From contig CP141150.1 of the NCBI GenBank assembly GCA_035235625.1, positions 8,246,001-8,310,000 of the forward strand: a DNA stretch of 64,000 bases, given 5' to 3'. The notes beneath the pieces are model-generated. The model saw nothing but the letters and a program-made list of their open reading frames with translations. It ran no database searches and was not told the origin of the DNA. The DNA is from Saururus chinensis. Its lineage: Eukaryota > Streptophyta > Magnoliopsida > Piperales > Saururaceae. The stretch's first letter is position 1. Every line of letters starts with the position of its first letter. The translations under genes were made by a program, and so were the position numbers. This document shows, in pieces, positions 22,666-35,638 of the stretch.

Positions 22666-24075
22666 TGATCGTTTATAATTAAACCCTTTGCAAGTGTACA
22701 AGGTAATTGTACTAAGATAAGTATTTAAGGGTTGTCGAACCTCAGGGACGGATGGATTATCATTAAATCTAAAGAGGAATTTGCTGATTACAAACTAAAA
22801 AAAACTTAAACTTAAATTAAGCAAAAGAAAGAAATCAACTAGTTTAAAAATAATAGATTAATATGATGGAAATTACTTAGGAAATCGAATCCACTATAGA
22901 ACCATTACAATTCCTTAACGTTTAATCTAAATCTAGTGTGAATATGAACAAGTATTCTCAGCTACAAGCTAGATTTACTTCAAAAAGAATCATTAATTAA
23001 TTTCCATGGCATGAACTATCTTCGACAATAGCACGAATCATCTACACTAAACTAGCTATAGGCATGACCCGTCTAATCTTAGTATAACTCATCCAAATCA
23101 TTAATTATCTGAACATTAAAACTATTATATGACCATCTCATCTAAATCATAGAAATTAGAATCGATGCAAATATCAAAACCACATCAATCTATCATCTAC
23201 AAGACAATAAATCAACATAGATTTGAATAAACATTAAAAACTCTTCCATTAAAAAGGAAATCCATATCATACAATTGTCATCATTCACAACTGAGATCTA
23301 AATTAAAAAGAAAAGAAACTGAAACTTATCTATAGCTTCATCAACTCCTAAGTAAAAAAAAAATCTAGCCTTCCATTGTAGAAGAAAGCACTTGAATCTC
23401 CATTGAAAGCTTTGAGTTCTCTTCCATCTTCTTCTTCCTTTTTCTCTTCCTAAAATCTACTAAAATCCCTCAATTTTAAGCCAAATATGTCTTTTTATAA
23501 GCATAAGTTCCGTAGGAAGAAGTCCAATATGAAAAGGATTGGAATTTGGGTCAAACAAGGAAACTGCACGTTATGCCGTTCGAATGCTTGAACTGTATTT
23601 TTGTTTGAATTCACATTATCCCGATCGAACGGTAAGTGACCCCGTTCGAACAGCTACAGTGTTTCTGCAATTTTGATAGTTTTTCTGGACAATCTATATT
23701 CTGTTCATTAAGCTTTCCTTCGTGTCCATATTAGTTTCCAACTTGTTTATAACTCCGAAAAGTTGTCCAAATCACTTTAAAGCATGTCAAAACTATTTTT
23801 AATTATTTCAAACATCATCCAAGTACCTCGATAAGCACACTTTACCTACAAAACACAAAATATCATCCTTTAGACATGTATAATGTAATTAAAATTCCAA
23901 CTTGATTTAAATACACATCTAAACTACTAATAACTACAAAATTATTAATAATTAAACTAAAGTACTAATATCTATTTTAATCTAAATAAACTATAACTAA
24001 CTCTAAATTAACCTAATATATACTAGCAAATAAGGTAAAAGGAATATAAAATAGATATATATTTTATACTTATCA
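22666..24075 (-). repeat. Athila 5' LTR (copy C)
   Basis: It pairs with copy A. Its palindromic module (23575-23652) has partly decayed: the first word reads CGTTCGAATG and the last CGTTCGAACAG. On the minus strand the TATA region reads TTATAAAAAG at 23492-23501. Confidence 0.92.
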
Positions 24076-24080
24076 AGCAC

Positions 24081-25241
24081 CGACCAACTTCAATTTCTCT
24101 ATTTCTGACCATCCTAACTCCGATTTAGTCGATTCAAGAGGCGTTCTTAACTAAATCAAGTATGTTCTACACGATGGAGGGCTCCGTTTTTGGAATTGGC
24201 AACCATATCAAGAGGAAATGCTCCGAGACAAGGAGAGGCCCTGCCCATTATTCTAGAACACCGGAACGAGAAAATGAGACCCGGAGCAAGACGTGGTTCT
24301 GTCCGTAGTTACCGAGCCTCAACAAGAGAAACAATCTAGAGTAGGGGAGGTTTTGTCCACCGCTCATGGGCACAAAAAATGAGAAGAGTCTCCTGTAAGG
24401 AGAATGTTTGTACGTAGCATTTCAGTGCGAGACGAGGGACATATAAAGGCTGGAGGATGTTCCGTCTACTACCTTCAGATCTGAAGGGGAGGATGCCCAG
24501 AAGGAGCGAGTAACTCCAAATACCGATACCTTATGAGACATGATGGGAGTAAGCATTTCTAATCTCCCGTTTTAATTATAGAACGACATGTGCTAGTTAT
24601 GATGTGTGCTATGCTACGATCCATATGCTTGATATGCCATGATGTGTGCTTTATATGCCATGATGTACACTTATATGCTATATTGTGTGTGGTCTTTCTC
24701 TAGGGTGGAGCGAGATGTGTAATATGTGTTTTTGGTCTTGGCTCAGTGATAGAGCAAGACGTGTATGTGTGGTTATGATCTCGCTTAGTGGTAGAGCGAG
24801 ATGTACGTTTTTAGCTTATTAATTTCCGCTTGACTCCGATATATGACAAATTTTTGTAAATATCAGTATATATGTATTTTAATGTATATGATTTTGTGAC
24901 AATTGTTAATGTAGTAGCCGTTAGGGAGAACTACGTTCGGATCCGATCGTGTTGGAATAATATACAATACGCACGTAGGCAACCAACGCCAAGGTAACGT
25001 TGGCCCGATCCAAATTAATTATAAATATATGTTTTATTCTGTTTTACACACGACAAACTATGAAGCTTCGTTGTGTGTATGCATTCTTTACAACCTAAGT
25101 CTACATATGAGGAAGCTTTGAAGCTTTGTAGTACGTAGATGAACATTGTACCTCTCGCACACAGACAATGATTCCTGGCTCAAGGAAAAGAAAATTTTCT
25201 ATTAGTGATTTTGTGGGCCCGACTCAGGTCAGGTCGTTACA
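24081..25241 (+). repeat. Solo LTR1a, 3' piece
   Basis: It continues LTR1a after the Athila insertion and ends GGTCGTTACA, followed by ATCAG. It contains diverged minisatellite units (GAGACAAGGAGAGG, CCCGGAGCAAG and GAGGTTTTGTCC phrases, 24210-24480) and the stretch ACGTAGGCAACCAACG, also present inverted in LTR1b. About 200 bp at its start resemble 10030-10223 because the Athila element landed inside a duplication internal to this LTR. Confidence 0.85.
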
Positions 25242-25246
25242 ATCAG

Positions 25247-27147
25247 GGGTTCAGTAAATTGGAGGACTTAGGCTCTGAGCCTTATGGGGGTTTATGAGAC
25301 ACTAAGAGCATATATAATTGTAAAAGCATAACATAAAAATTATGAAGTAAAAAGTAAGCATAATAAGTGAGGTATTAAGTAAGAGAGTAATAACGGGGAT
25401 CTGCTATGAGGGGCTTCATTTGATGATGTCAAGTAAGATGTTTTGACCGTAAGGTGGATGACAAAGATTGTATGAATACATAAGGATTTGTGTACGGTGA
25501 GCTATGTTGTGAGTTGGACGAGTTAAGTAAAGTTTGATGCCCGAACAAACTAGGGTTTCGGATTGGACTTAGCTTCGGTTTGATCAGTCGAGCACTGTGA
25601 GTTTTTATGGCATAATTGTACTGCATAAGTTACTTAATTCAAACTTGAATTATATGAAAAGATAATGATAGCGTTGTGAGTTTAAGACCTGAGGGGTTCG
25701 ATGGATTAAGTTCCGTGTTTGAGCTAGCCGATAATGAGTTGGCTGAGCATTTCTCATGTCTTGTCGTGATGTTTATCCTGCGGGATGTTGTCTATGTACT
25801 ATATAGAGCATCAGACGTCTGATGCTTTGCTAACAGCGATGTATGTTTTCGATTTAGTCTATGTGCTAAATTAAGCCTAGATATTTGATGCTCTATTGAG
25901 AGTGCTATATGACTTCTGCCCAAGAGTGACACTAACATTATAAGACCCCTAGAGTGTGGGCAATTGTATGACCCATTATGTGTGAGTGTTTATGTTTGTG
26001 AGCTCAGGTAAGTAGTATCATAGACCTGCTTTTACCTATTTGATTCTGTGCCACATGAGCATTGGTGTGCCTTGTATTCGAAAAAGTCCATGACGTCTAG
26101 TCACTCTCTGGAGGTTAAGGTGATACCCTAGTGACATTCTTTTCCATTTCGACACTGGAGCTTATTAGTTGTAATGAGCTTCAGTGGTTGATAGTATGTG
26201 TACGACTGTATGAGTATTTGTGTTTCTGAGTAAGCATATGATTTTGAGTATGAGTACGACTATAAGAGTATGAGTATGAGCAAGACTATAAAAGTATGAT
26301 TTTGAGCAAGAGAGTAAGTGTATGTTTACGAGTAAGACTGTACAAGTAAGGTTATACAAGGATGTGTAAGATTGTATGAGTAAGGTCATACAAGTATATG
26401 TAAGTTGTATGAGTTAGTGTACAATTGTACGAGTAAGTTTGTAAGACCCTAATTGTAAGTTTGGTTTGATGGTGTGTTATGCGTAATTATAGACATATGT
26501 ATATAATTATTATATGTTGTCTGCTTCATGTTTGAGTTGCATGAATGCATCTATGTATGGACGTACTGAGTTCACTGTTTACAACTCCTATACTATGTAT
26601 TTTCCTACTGAGTATGAAAATGCTCATTACCCCATTTTGTAGCCCCATTGTTCGGGAGGCTTTTGTAGGTTTGTGACAGAGAGCTCCTGGTGATGGATGT
26701 TTGTTTCTACGATGGGTTGTTTTCCCTTTGACTCAGGTATATTTGACTTACTACGAGTATCATTTGTGTCACAATCTGATGTATTGGGTGAGATGAGAAT
26801 TAAGATGTTTATATATTCTAGACTTTTAATTTGGATCAAACAGTGGACTATTTATGGGACTTCTACTAAGAGATGCCTAGGATAGATTTGTATTTAAAAT
26901 TCATGATCATGGTAATTTATTCGTACGTTTATTTTCGAGTAGCGCATGATGATATTCGGTTTGGTTGTATGACGTTTTTTCTCGAATGAGAAAAATTTTG
27001 GATGAGAAAATTGATGTGTAGTGTTTTAAATTATAAATTGTTTTCATATGTTTTGTATTTCATCATTTTCTCCTGATTTACAGTCGTTATATTGCAAAAA
27101 AATATGTAATTTTTAAGAAAATGTGATGAAAAATCTCAGGCATTACA
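25247..27147. repeat. LTR2a, right piece
   Basis: It ends at 27147 with GATGAAAAATCTCAGGCATTACA, the inverted counterpart of the LTR2b start at 58503 (TGTAACGCCCGAGATTTTTC). Along its length it matches 58503-60760 in reverse complement: the AAAATGCTCATTACC stretch, the GAGTATGAGTACGAC minisatellite (26200-26400), one copy of the ACCCATTATG unit and one or two of the AGAGCATCAGACGTC unit. The right flank is GTTCC, but the matching left end was not found. Confidence 0.75.
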
Positions 27148-28376
27148 GTTCCCCCCAGCACTCATGGGGCATCGAGAGGCTCAAAAGCGAGAAGCTTTCC
27201 CATGATGCTCCACACCCCTGCACGAGCCATACTAATTATTTTTTCTTAACGACTATTAAGGAGTCATGCTCTGATAGTTTTTGGACTATGTCAAATAGGT
27301 ACCAATCAAATCCGATCAAAATTATCCATAAAATGCACGCACCAAAACATAAAAAGGTGCATGCAAAACATTTTACAGATATAACATTCCTCAGAAAAAA
27401 CCCAAATAAGCATAATTGAACAAGAATGGTTTGGAAAAATTAATTCTGCGGGCAAAGAATCAGTATAGAGTTTAAGACTCCCTACCCCAAACTTAGAGTA
27501 TAATTTCATAGTTGAAAAAGGCCTCAAATAGAAAAACCGACGCCACCACCATGTCCAGTATGCTCAATTTTGATGGAAATGGTTTTTGAACGGCTTAATT
27601 CGAAGTTAAAACAGCATAAAATGGAAGAAAAAAAGTTTAAGAAGTGGCAGAAGTGGAAAAATAACTGGGGGGAGAGATCCAGGTTTGGAATTTATAGCCG
27701 AACCTGTGAAAATTGGGAAGCATAATGCTCAACGCGTGTTAGGCAAAACTGCGTGATGCAGTTTCACTGCGCAGATGGAATGATTATGCGAAGTGACGTG
27801 CGTCTTCTAGCATCAACATGCTGACACCATCTGATGCGATAAATATTATTTTATTTCTTTTTGAAAAAAAAATTCTAAAAACTTAAAATGCGCATAACTT
27901 TCTTTCTCAGACTCTGATTCATGCATTAGTATAGATGGAATTGTATTGACGAGCCCTACAAAACTAGACCCTATATGGGGGATTTTTACATACTTTTCAA
28001 GTGGGTTCTGACCCATGTGGCACTTTTCTTGAAGACATAACTTTTGGGCCCGATGCCCAATTAGAGCAGTTCAAGACCCATTATAGCTCAATAAAAACTC
28101 ATCAAGTATAATCTTTAATTAATTTCAAATCGATAAAAACTTGAATATAAGCATTATTAGAGATAAGAAAATTACCTTCTAAAATCATGGTCATTACATA
28201 CGAAATCACATTTTACATATGTAGTATAAAAATCTTGACTTGATTCAAATACACACATAAAACTACTAGTATCTATCTTGACCTAAATAAATTATAATTA
28301 ACCTTCAATTAGTCTAATCTTATGCTAGTAAATAAAGTAAAAATGTGTATAAAATAGATATATTTCATGTGTATCA
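27148..28376 (-). repeat. Athila-related LTR relic
   Basis: The right end, with TAAATAAAGTAAAAATG, GTATAAAATAGATATA and GTATCA, matches the 5' end of the Athila LTR. It lies about 1.4 kb from where the left end should be. A GC-richer module with TGCGTGATGCAG, CACTGCGCAG and GACGTGCGTC (27740-27840) lies just upstream, on the minus strand, of CTATAAATTCC (27688-27698). The left boundary is unclear. Confidence 0.55.
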
Positions 28377-28666
28377 AAGTTCAAATGTTTTATATAACCA
28401 AAACCCATGTAAGGGTTGGACAGATTCATTGTATGTATATCATTATCCTAAAAATTTATACTATATAACAAGTACCGGGCCAAGTTTGAATTTTCAATAG
28501 AAAAAAGACCAGATATGTCGTCAAATAGTGGGTATTTACTTGCTTTTGGGGTCGATCGTGTGTGAAAATATGGTGGTTTCATGGGGGTATCTTGGTTATA
28601 TAGTGCTAAAATTGATGATAGATGAGACATTTTGGCCTAAATAGACAAAATATAATCTATAACTAT
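28377..28666. other. Unassigned spacer
   Basis: AT-rich DNA with no gene or repeat that I can identify, between the LTR relic and the microsatellite. Confidence 0.4.
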
Positions 28667-28810
28667 GTTGCACTACCACCGCCGCCACCCCCGCTGCTAC
28701 CACAATTGTCACTGTCACCGCTGCCACTGCCACCACCCCCACTACCACTACAATTGCCACCACCACCACTGCCACTACCACCACCAACACTACCACCTCC
28801 GTTACCATTA
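28667..28810. repeat. Imperfect CCA/GCC trinucleotide repeat
   Basis: CCACCACCACTGCCACTAC-like units with interruptions cover about 140 bp. All reading frames stay open because of the repeat, giving poly-Pro, poly-Val or poly-Gly frames that are not genes. Confidence 0.85.
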
Positions 28811-30083
28811 CTTTTCTCTAATATCATTTGTGCAACCAAGCCGTAGAAATTTTTTAGAAATCTCATAGTTTTTCTTTTACCTGAATTTACTTTCTCTTTC
28901 TTTTTCCATTTCTCCCAGTTTTTACTAATCTAAATAGACCCTAAAGATTTTATTCAAAGTCACTAATAACTTCGTGATAGAGGAGCACAATCTCAACTCC
29001 AAGATGATTTAGTTTAGCACTTGTGAAATTTTTAGGGTGGTAGTAGTAATATATAATTATTTTACTTAAATTTGTTTCAAAGTTATTATGTATTTTTTAT
29101 TTTTATTATATTATTACTTTTTATGTATTTTTATTTTAAAATAATTTATTTTTTGTAATTATATATTTTATATATTTTTATTTAAATAAATTTTGTATGA
29201 AATAAAAATATTAAAATAATAAATTTAACTTCTAGAGTTCATGTCTGGATTTCGAGTCGGGTAGGTTCCGCCAAAGGGCCGGCCTAGCAGCCCTCTGCTG
29301 CTTGTCTCTCACCTCGCTTGACTCCATCCTCTCTCACCTCAACGTACTCCACCCTCTCATCAAGCCCCTTCAGCCGGCCTGTACAGAGTCACCGCCATCA
29401 CCGCTTCTACTAATGTCTAGATTTACATGTCAAGTCGTCCTCTCACTGTTGCACGAAGGCAAAAACAAGGAAAATTTAAAACTTCTTCGGGCAACCCATT
29501 TTTCCTAAAGACAAGCACACGCTAGCAGAAAAAGGCATCTGCTAGCACTGTCGACCCAGCTTTCGGTAAGGACCAAGGGGTCAACGTCTCTGGCAGTGGC
29601 AGCAAATTAACTGGCTGAACTAAATCAAAATGTGGTGCCGCCATGTTGACACTCTTTGTCTCCGGCACACAACGACAATTACCACAACTCTTCTCCAGCG
29701 ACGGTCGGGAAACATGGAAGGGCCACAACCAGCACAACGTCTATCGGCAGCCCCACATGGGAGTGACGTAGTGGGCGCCCAAGGGACACTCCAACCGTTT
29801 GAGGAAATGACTGAAGGAAGCATGGCTATGTTCTTATGGACGATTATGTTTGTGTGCCAAAAGCTCGATGTTGCAGCTGTAATGTAGCTTTGGGTGAACA
29901 GATAGTCTGCAGCAATTCTTTGTACATAAGTGCTCTTGTTGCAGTTGGTTTTGATAGGACCCATGCTTAGGCCTTTGAATCCTCGGTGGACAGTGGAACG
30001 GTTGGCAAGATGGTCCTAATTTGGGATACTCTTGAGTATTTGCCATGGTTATTTGATTAAAGAACACATGGTCAGAGGTTCCG
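28811..30083. other. Unassigned spacer
   Basis: It includes AT-rich DNA to 29230 and then a more GC-balanced stretch with short frames on both strands. Nothing is recognisable until the S-domain relic. The part from 29600 may be its decayed upstream sequence. Confidence 0.35.
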
Positions 30084-30530
30084 TTGTGGATACAACGAGA
30101 GGCATGGCAAAAAAGAAACACATTGTGGTTTACAAACATATCCGGTGATGGGTCAGGTAGCAATACTACTGCCAAGCTTAGGGGCAATGGCAACTTGGTC
30201 TTGGTCACGGTTCCCAACAAAACTATTTGGCAAATCGTTGATCATCCCATGAACACCCTCTTGCCAGGCTTTGGCAGGAGGACATGTAACAACTGAAAGC
30301 TCAGGTGGTGGCAGAGCGCTGCCAACCCGACGTCGGGGAACTTCGCCTACAAACTAGACCCCAATAACTCTTACCAGTTCTTCATATGGAACTAATCTGA
30401 CCGTTACTGGAGAAGTGGGACATGGAATGGCCGGGCCTTCAATTGGATACCTAGGGCCAGTTTTGCATTCTTGTTTCATTTTTTACTCTAGTGAAGAATG
30501 ATGAGGTCTACTTTGAGATTCTGCCTAGTA
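30084..30530 (+). pseudogene. S-domain (G-type lectin) receptor kinase fragment
   Basis: The frame reads SGDGSGSNTTAKLRGNGNL, then NKTIWQIVDHPMNTLLPGF, which corresponds to the family pattern 'LWQSFDHPTDTLLPG'. After a stop and frame change it continues SAANPTSGNFAYKLDPNNSY, QFFIWN, a stop, then SDRYWRSGTWNGRAFNWIP. These are consecutive pieces of the extracellular lectin and S-locus domains of G-type lectin receptor-like kinases. No kinase domain follows. It is a truncated relic with several stops. Confidence 0.75.
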
Positions 30531-33500
30531 CAAAAACACACAGTTGAAGATGGACCCATTAGGCGAGGCCAGGTGCATAGTGTGGTATAATGTTCCCCAG
30601 GCACGGGGGGTAGCCTGGTTTTCAATAGGGAATGTGAACGTAGTTTATTTTGTGTCTTTTGTGTATTGCCTTAAGAAGAACATAGATTGCTCAAATAAGT
30701 ACAGAAGTTGCAAGATGATTTAGCAATTTGATACCCTTGTTCATGTGCAAAGTGATCTTTTTAGTTTAAATTCTTCATGGTAGCGACTGACCAGTTCTTT
30801 TTGTCAGAAGGACCCTTATTTGCTTATCAACTCTTTTCCTTGCCTAGCTATGTTTCACCAAATATTTCATCAGCCTCAGGGCTATAAATGTGGACTAAGG
30901 AGCTTACTTCTCCAAACCCTAGTTTCTGACTCCCAGTCATGTGGTGGACTTTTGTCCAGTTTCAATATATAGTGTGTAAATTTTATTCATATGTAATTTC
31001 ATTTTGTTAGTGAACTATGTGCAAATTTCATGTGTTTTGTTAGTTTTCTCCACGCCCTTTCATGTCTCTTGCTACTGCATCATGCCACATTCATTTGACG
31101 TCGTAATGTTTGCTAAAAGCTTACATAAGCCTTCATCCAAATGGCCACTTTCCACTTGTGGCTTTGCATTGTATACTAAAGAAGAAAATCAATTTAATTA
31201 ACCAAATATTTCTTGTATCAAATCATATATCCAACACAAAGTTGTGCAATAGTATAAAGTAGCTGGCCAAAAGAAACTGAGCCAAAATTGCATTCATTGA
31301 TGACAATGTCATCAAAAAGTGATACAATCATAAGCTTCCAACAAATCAACATCGCATAAATAAGCCTCACTATCTTTATGTGGGTTAACCGTAGTGCCAT
31401 CATCACCAAGTCTTCATATTTGTCATGTCATCATCGTTCAAACTATTTTTGCATAGTGATAGTATCTTGGTTGTATTTACATCAAATTTTTTCCACTGAC
31501 ACTCTCATATTTTTCACATCCTTCTAATTCATTCCATTCATCATTCATGTTAATCATCTCGTGTTCAAGTTTTCCATTTTGTCCATCCATATCATCCAAA
31601 AGCTCTAGGCTACATTATTTATTCAAAGAAAAAATAATTTTTTTGGTTCGAAAAAAATGATACAACATTTGAGAGAAAACATGGTAGCATATAATTGGGC
31701 GATGGGTACGCATAAAACAATTGAATTGATAAGCAAGTTTATTATATAAATTTTTTTTAGTAGAATTCTCATTTTAGTCTTTAGAAGAGGCAATCATTAC
31801 ATTAGAACAATATTAAAAAATACCTAACAATATTTCTAGCCATGTAAGCTATTGTTCCTGCATGAATCATGAGCATGTTGTTCAATCTTTTAAAAACCAT
31901 TTGCAAACATCGAAATGCAAAACAATCGGCAAAGGCCTATGCAACGCTCTTTGCCACAAGAAGCTAAAAAATAGGCAAATGACCCATTTCTGTTACCCCA
32001 TTTTTACTTTCAAAGAAAATTATGTCAATCCAAATAGGCACTGAAAGCCTCACAATTCAACACAACTCAATATAGGTAACAAAAAAGTAAAGTTCAAATT
32101 CACAATAATCACGTAAAATAACTTGGCACATTATCACTAAAAAGCTTATATAACAAACATAATTGTTCGTGTCAAAAGAAGCAAATAGATGGGCATTCCT
32201 TCCAGTGTTAGAGGCACATTAGTTTTTGTATATGTCACATAAACAACAACTTTCAAATTTCTTCAAATGCAAGAAGGAAAATTTGTCAGTAACCAACACA
32301 AACACTAAAAATGGTTAAAGCAATAAAGTTGCACATGCATCTTGTAGCCGCGGTCCTCCCCAACAATTAGAATGAGTGACTAATAAAATTGTTTTTAGAG
32401 GCTATTACAAAGGAACACATAAACGCCTTTGGGAAGGTCCCAAATAGGTGTTCAATGATTGAACCATTAATTCGAATTGAGTTCACTAACATGTACCAGT
32501 TTACGAAAACAAACAAAAAAAAATCACTCCCTAAGTCACTAGAAATGTTGGAAAGGAAGACATATACCTTAATTGCCATGTGAAAGACTAAAATTTATTT
32601 AGTGGAACTGTTCTATAGGCCACGTGGTAGGTATGTCCTTTTAATATTTGACATGTTTAGTAAATTTGTACATGTTTAAAAGTAAGTAAATTGAGACATG
32701 AGTTTCGGTTTACATATGTGATAAAACATCAATGGACATATGCATAGCCACATGGTAGACCGGTTCCACTCGATACCTTCTTGTGAAAGACCGCTCTCAG
32801 AAAGGAGGCTACATTGATAGTGGCTAAGTTGGCATGCAAGAGTAGAAAGGGGCGGCAATTCAAATCAATGAGAAGTAGGGCATACTGGATTGATAGGAGG
32901 GCGATTGTGGGGTGGGGTAGATTAGATTTGATGATAGGAGGGTGATCCAGGAGTGGGGTGAGATGCATAGGGGGAGGGTGTGAGGGATGGATGCCGATCG
33001 GAAATGGAGAGACGGAGACTTGAAGGTCTTTTCATATCTTTTCACTGTAGGAATTGGAAAGAAGTTCAATTACACATTTTAGGATCTTCTCCTACCTTTT
33101 TCACTTTCTCCCACTTGGGACACTAATCTGACTTCACCATTTTCCAAATATATAAGACTTTTTTTATTAGACATTGAGTTGTAATTGTAGCTTAGGCTCT
33201 AGGTATTTATATTCAATGTCACTAGGGTATTATATGTGCTCGGAACCAATGTTGGGAAAAGACATTTCCATTGTTTTTGTTATTTTCCATTGAAGAAGAA
33301 GAAGATAATTCCTCTCTTTATTTTTATTTTCCCTCTATTTTATGTGATTGTTTTGTGGCATTCACGATTGAGGAAGGTCGTATGCACCTATAGCCATATT
33401 TGTATAGCATGATTGTGTTCCATAAGTTTAGCTTACATTACTGAGATGGCTTCAATATACCAGAATATCATAGATGTACTATGCAAAAGCTTAACTGAAC

Positions 33501-35638
33501 AAGCCCTTCTTATGAAAAAGCTAGCCAAACCCATGGCTGGGCATAAAGCTCAATATTTTTTTCTTTTGTTTCATTAGCCATTTTCAAGTTTTTATGTGTT
33601 AAAAAAGTGTAAATTTATTCAGGATATATAGAGGAAGTTTTAGGGTGTATTTAATTGTTTTTTTCCTTTTTCGAATCATCAATTGCAACTTGCAATACCC
33701 TTCATCAAATGGACAAGAAGAAAATCAGTTTTTTACAAATATTTAGGTGTGATGTTATTGCCAAAACATATTTAGTTGTGAATTAGTGTTTTACCAAAAA
33801 AATAAAAAAAGACATATATTGGAGTTGATGCTGATTTATATTTTCCACGTTTGATTTGTTTAGACATGACTATGATAGTTTTGAAACGTTGTTAGATTGA
33901 CACCGTAGCTATGGATTGTAGAAGTTGCCTTCGGAGGCGGAACTCGGAAGTCACATGAGAAGAGCCTTGACCAGGTAGAGAGTTGTGGTCATATTTATGT
34001 CATTCTATGATCAGGTATGTTGCTTTGATCATTGGTGCGCAACCCATTTGATAGACCCATGATTTTTTTCATGCTAGATGTGGCTTAATTAAGGGCTGTG
34101 AGTTTGATTTGTGTAACATGTGTAAACCAGATTCTTCGCCCCCGGTTCCGGTTTGTTCAGCAACTTCCTAAAGTTGTTTTGTTACATATAGAACTCTTTC
34201 AAAAACTTTTAATGCCGGCTTACTTCACAATTTATACTGTAATTAGTTCCAGATTGTTTGAGCTTTTTATCAACATTTTTAACCTTCAAGTTCGAAATGC
34301 ACTTGATGAATGAAACTTTGACAACGGAATTATTGACATCAAAGGAATTGTTATTGGGAGAAATCTAGCAACTTCAGCAGTGGCTAGCCCTCTGGCAGTC
34401 AAATGATGACCAGGGCCAGGACTTGGTGGCCAAAGGGCTAGCGCTGGCCATGATGGCCAAGGGGTTAGCCAGTGGCTAGAGAACCTCTTATTATAGAACG
34501 ACTAAGTACAGCCGAAGGTAACTTTCACTCTACACTTTTATTTTTTATTTTTGAAAAGTCCATCCTCCCATGAATTGTAAATTTGTAACCATCGTAAATA
34601 CTAATTTTTGGTGTAGATCGAACTATCGTTTAAAATTGTTAGTTTTGGACCTGTACGTGAGTGCATGCTGACGGGATTATGAGGACTTGGGCCCTAAAAC
34701 TCAGATCATTGCTTAATCCGATGTTTTCTTTTTGGCTAAAAGTATGAAAATATTTTTTCATCCTGATTACTTCACATACTTTACAACCCTGTACAGTCTT
34801 TGTTTAATTTAAAAAGTAATCCTTGCTTACCTTTTTAGATAAAGAAGTAACGTGAAATATGTCATTACCTTGTCCATTAAGAGATGGAAGTTGAATTAGT
34901 CCTCCACTGAAACCGGTTTCTATTGCATTCATCACTGACTTCAGCTGACTAAAGAATTGCACTTTGTGGGTTATTTACGTTAAAAATCATCCAACAAAGC
35001 TAAGATTCAAAGTTTCGTGTCACTAATGGATGCTCTCAGCATTTTTGCTAGAGATTCATGTATTTTGTATGTATGTTACTTGTAAATGATCTTCTTGAAA
35101 AAATATGTGCAACTGCTAGCTTTGTTTATCTTCAAGAAATTCATTTGCTTTTCGAGAGTGTCTCCATTATAACAAGACAATTTATCTCGTTATTTCTTGT
35201 TCCCAACATAGATAGTTTGAATTACACGTGCATATTATGCATTCTTACTAGTAAATATAGAAAAACAAAATTGGATTTAGAAAAGAAATATGGTTGTGAA
35301 TGATCATATATAGCATAAGTAAATAGTCCCATAATGACGACCAGTGCCATAAATATTAAATAATTTCCAACATTTTGTTTAAATAATTGAGACAAATTAA
35401 TACAAAATTTAAATCGCTGAGTGCATGCATGATCACATTGTGATATTAATCATGTCTGTGACCAAGTTTTCCATCATCTGTTTCTGCATGTTAGCACAAA
35501 TAGCCTTCATGCCAGCCAAATCAGGCACATTTCCTGCACATTCCACAGAAGTCAAAGATAATAATATCAATGAAATTTTTTCATTCAGCTACAATACAAT
35601 ACAGACGAGATAACTTCACCATCTCTGCTACTGGTGGC
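30531..35638. other. Long unassigned spacer
   Basis: About 5 kb with no supported gene. Reading frames are short and lack known motifs. At 34375-34485 there is a patch of repeated CTAGCC and TGGCCA words with partial dyad symmetry. The last 200 bp are presumably the 3' flank of the glyoxalase gene. Confidence 0.4.

Larger units (their letters stand above)
10224..24075 (-). mobile_element. Athila-type Ty3/gypsy retrotransposon (13.85 kb)
   Basis: It has two LTRs of about 1.41 kb (10224-11634 and 22666-24075), flanked by a perfect AGCAC duplication at 10219-10223 and 24076-24080. On the minus strand the order is LTR, Asp-tRNA-type primer site, gag, protease, RT, RNase H, integrase, an extra ORF downstream of pol, polypurine tract, LTR. 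The primer site, gag style and extra ORF indicate the Athila lineage. A 1.42-kb solo LTR interrupts gag (19869-21289), and all ORFs carry stops, so the element is inactive. Confidence 0.93.

Noticed and set aside
28596..28868. Poly-Val, poly-Pro and poly-Gly frames
   Set aside because: They are readings of one imperfect trinucleotide repeat in different frames.
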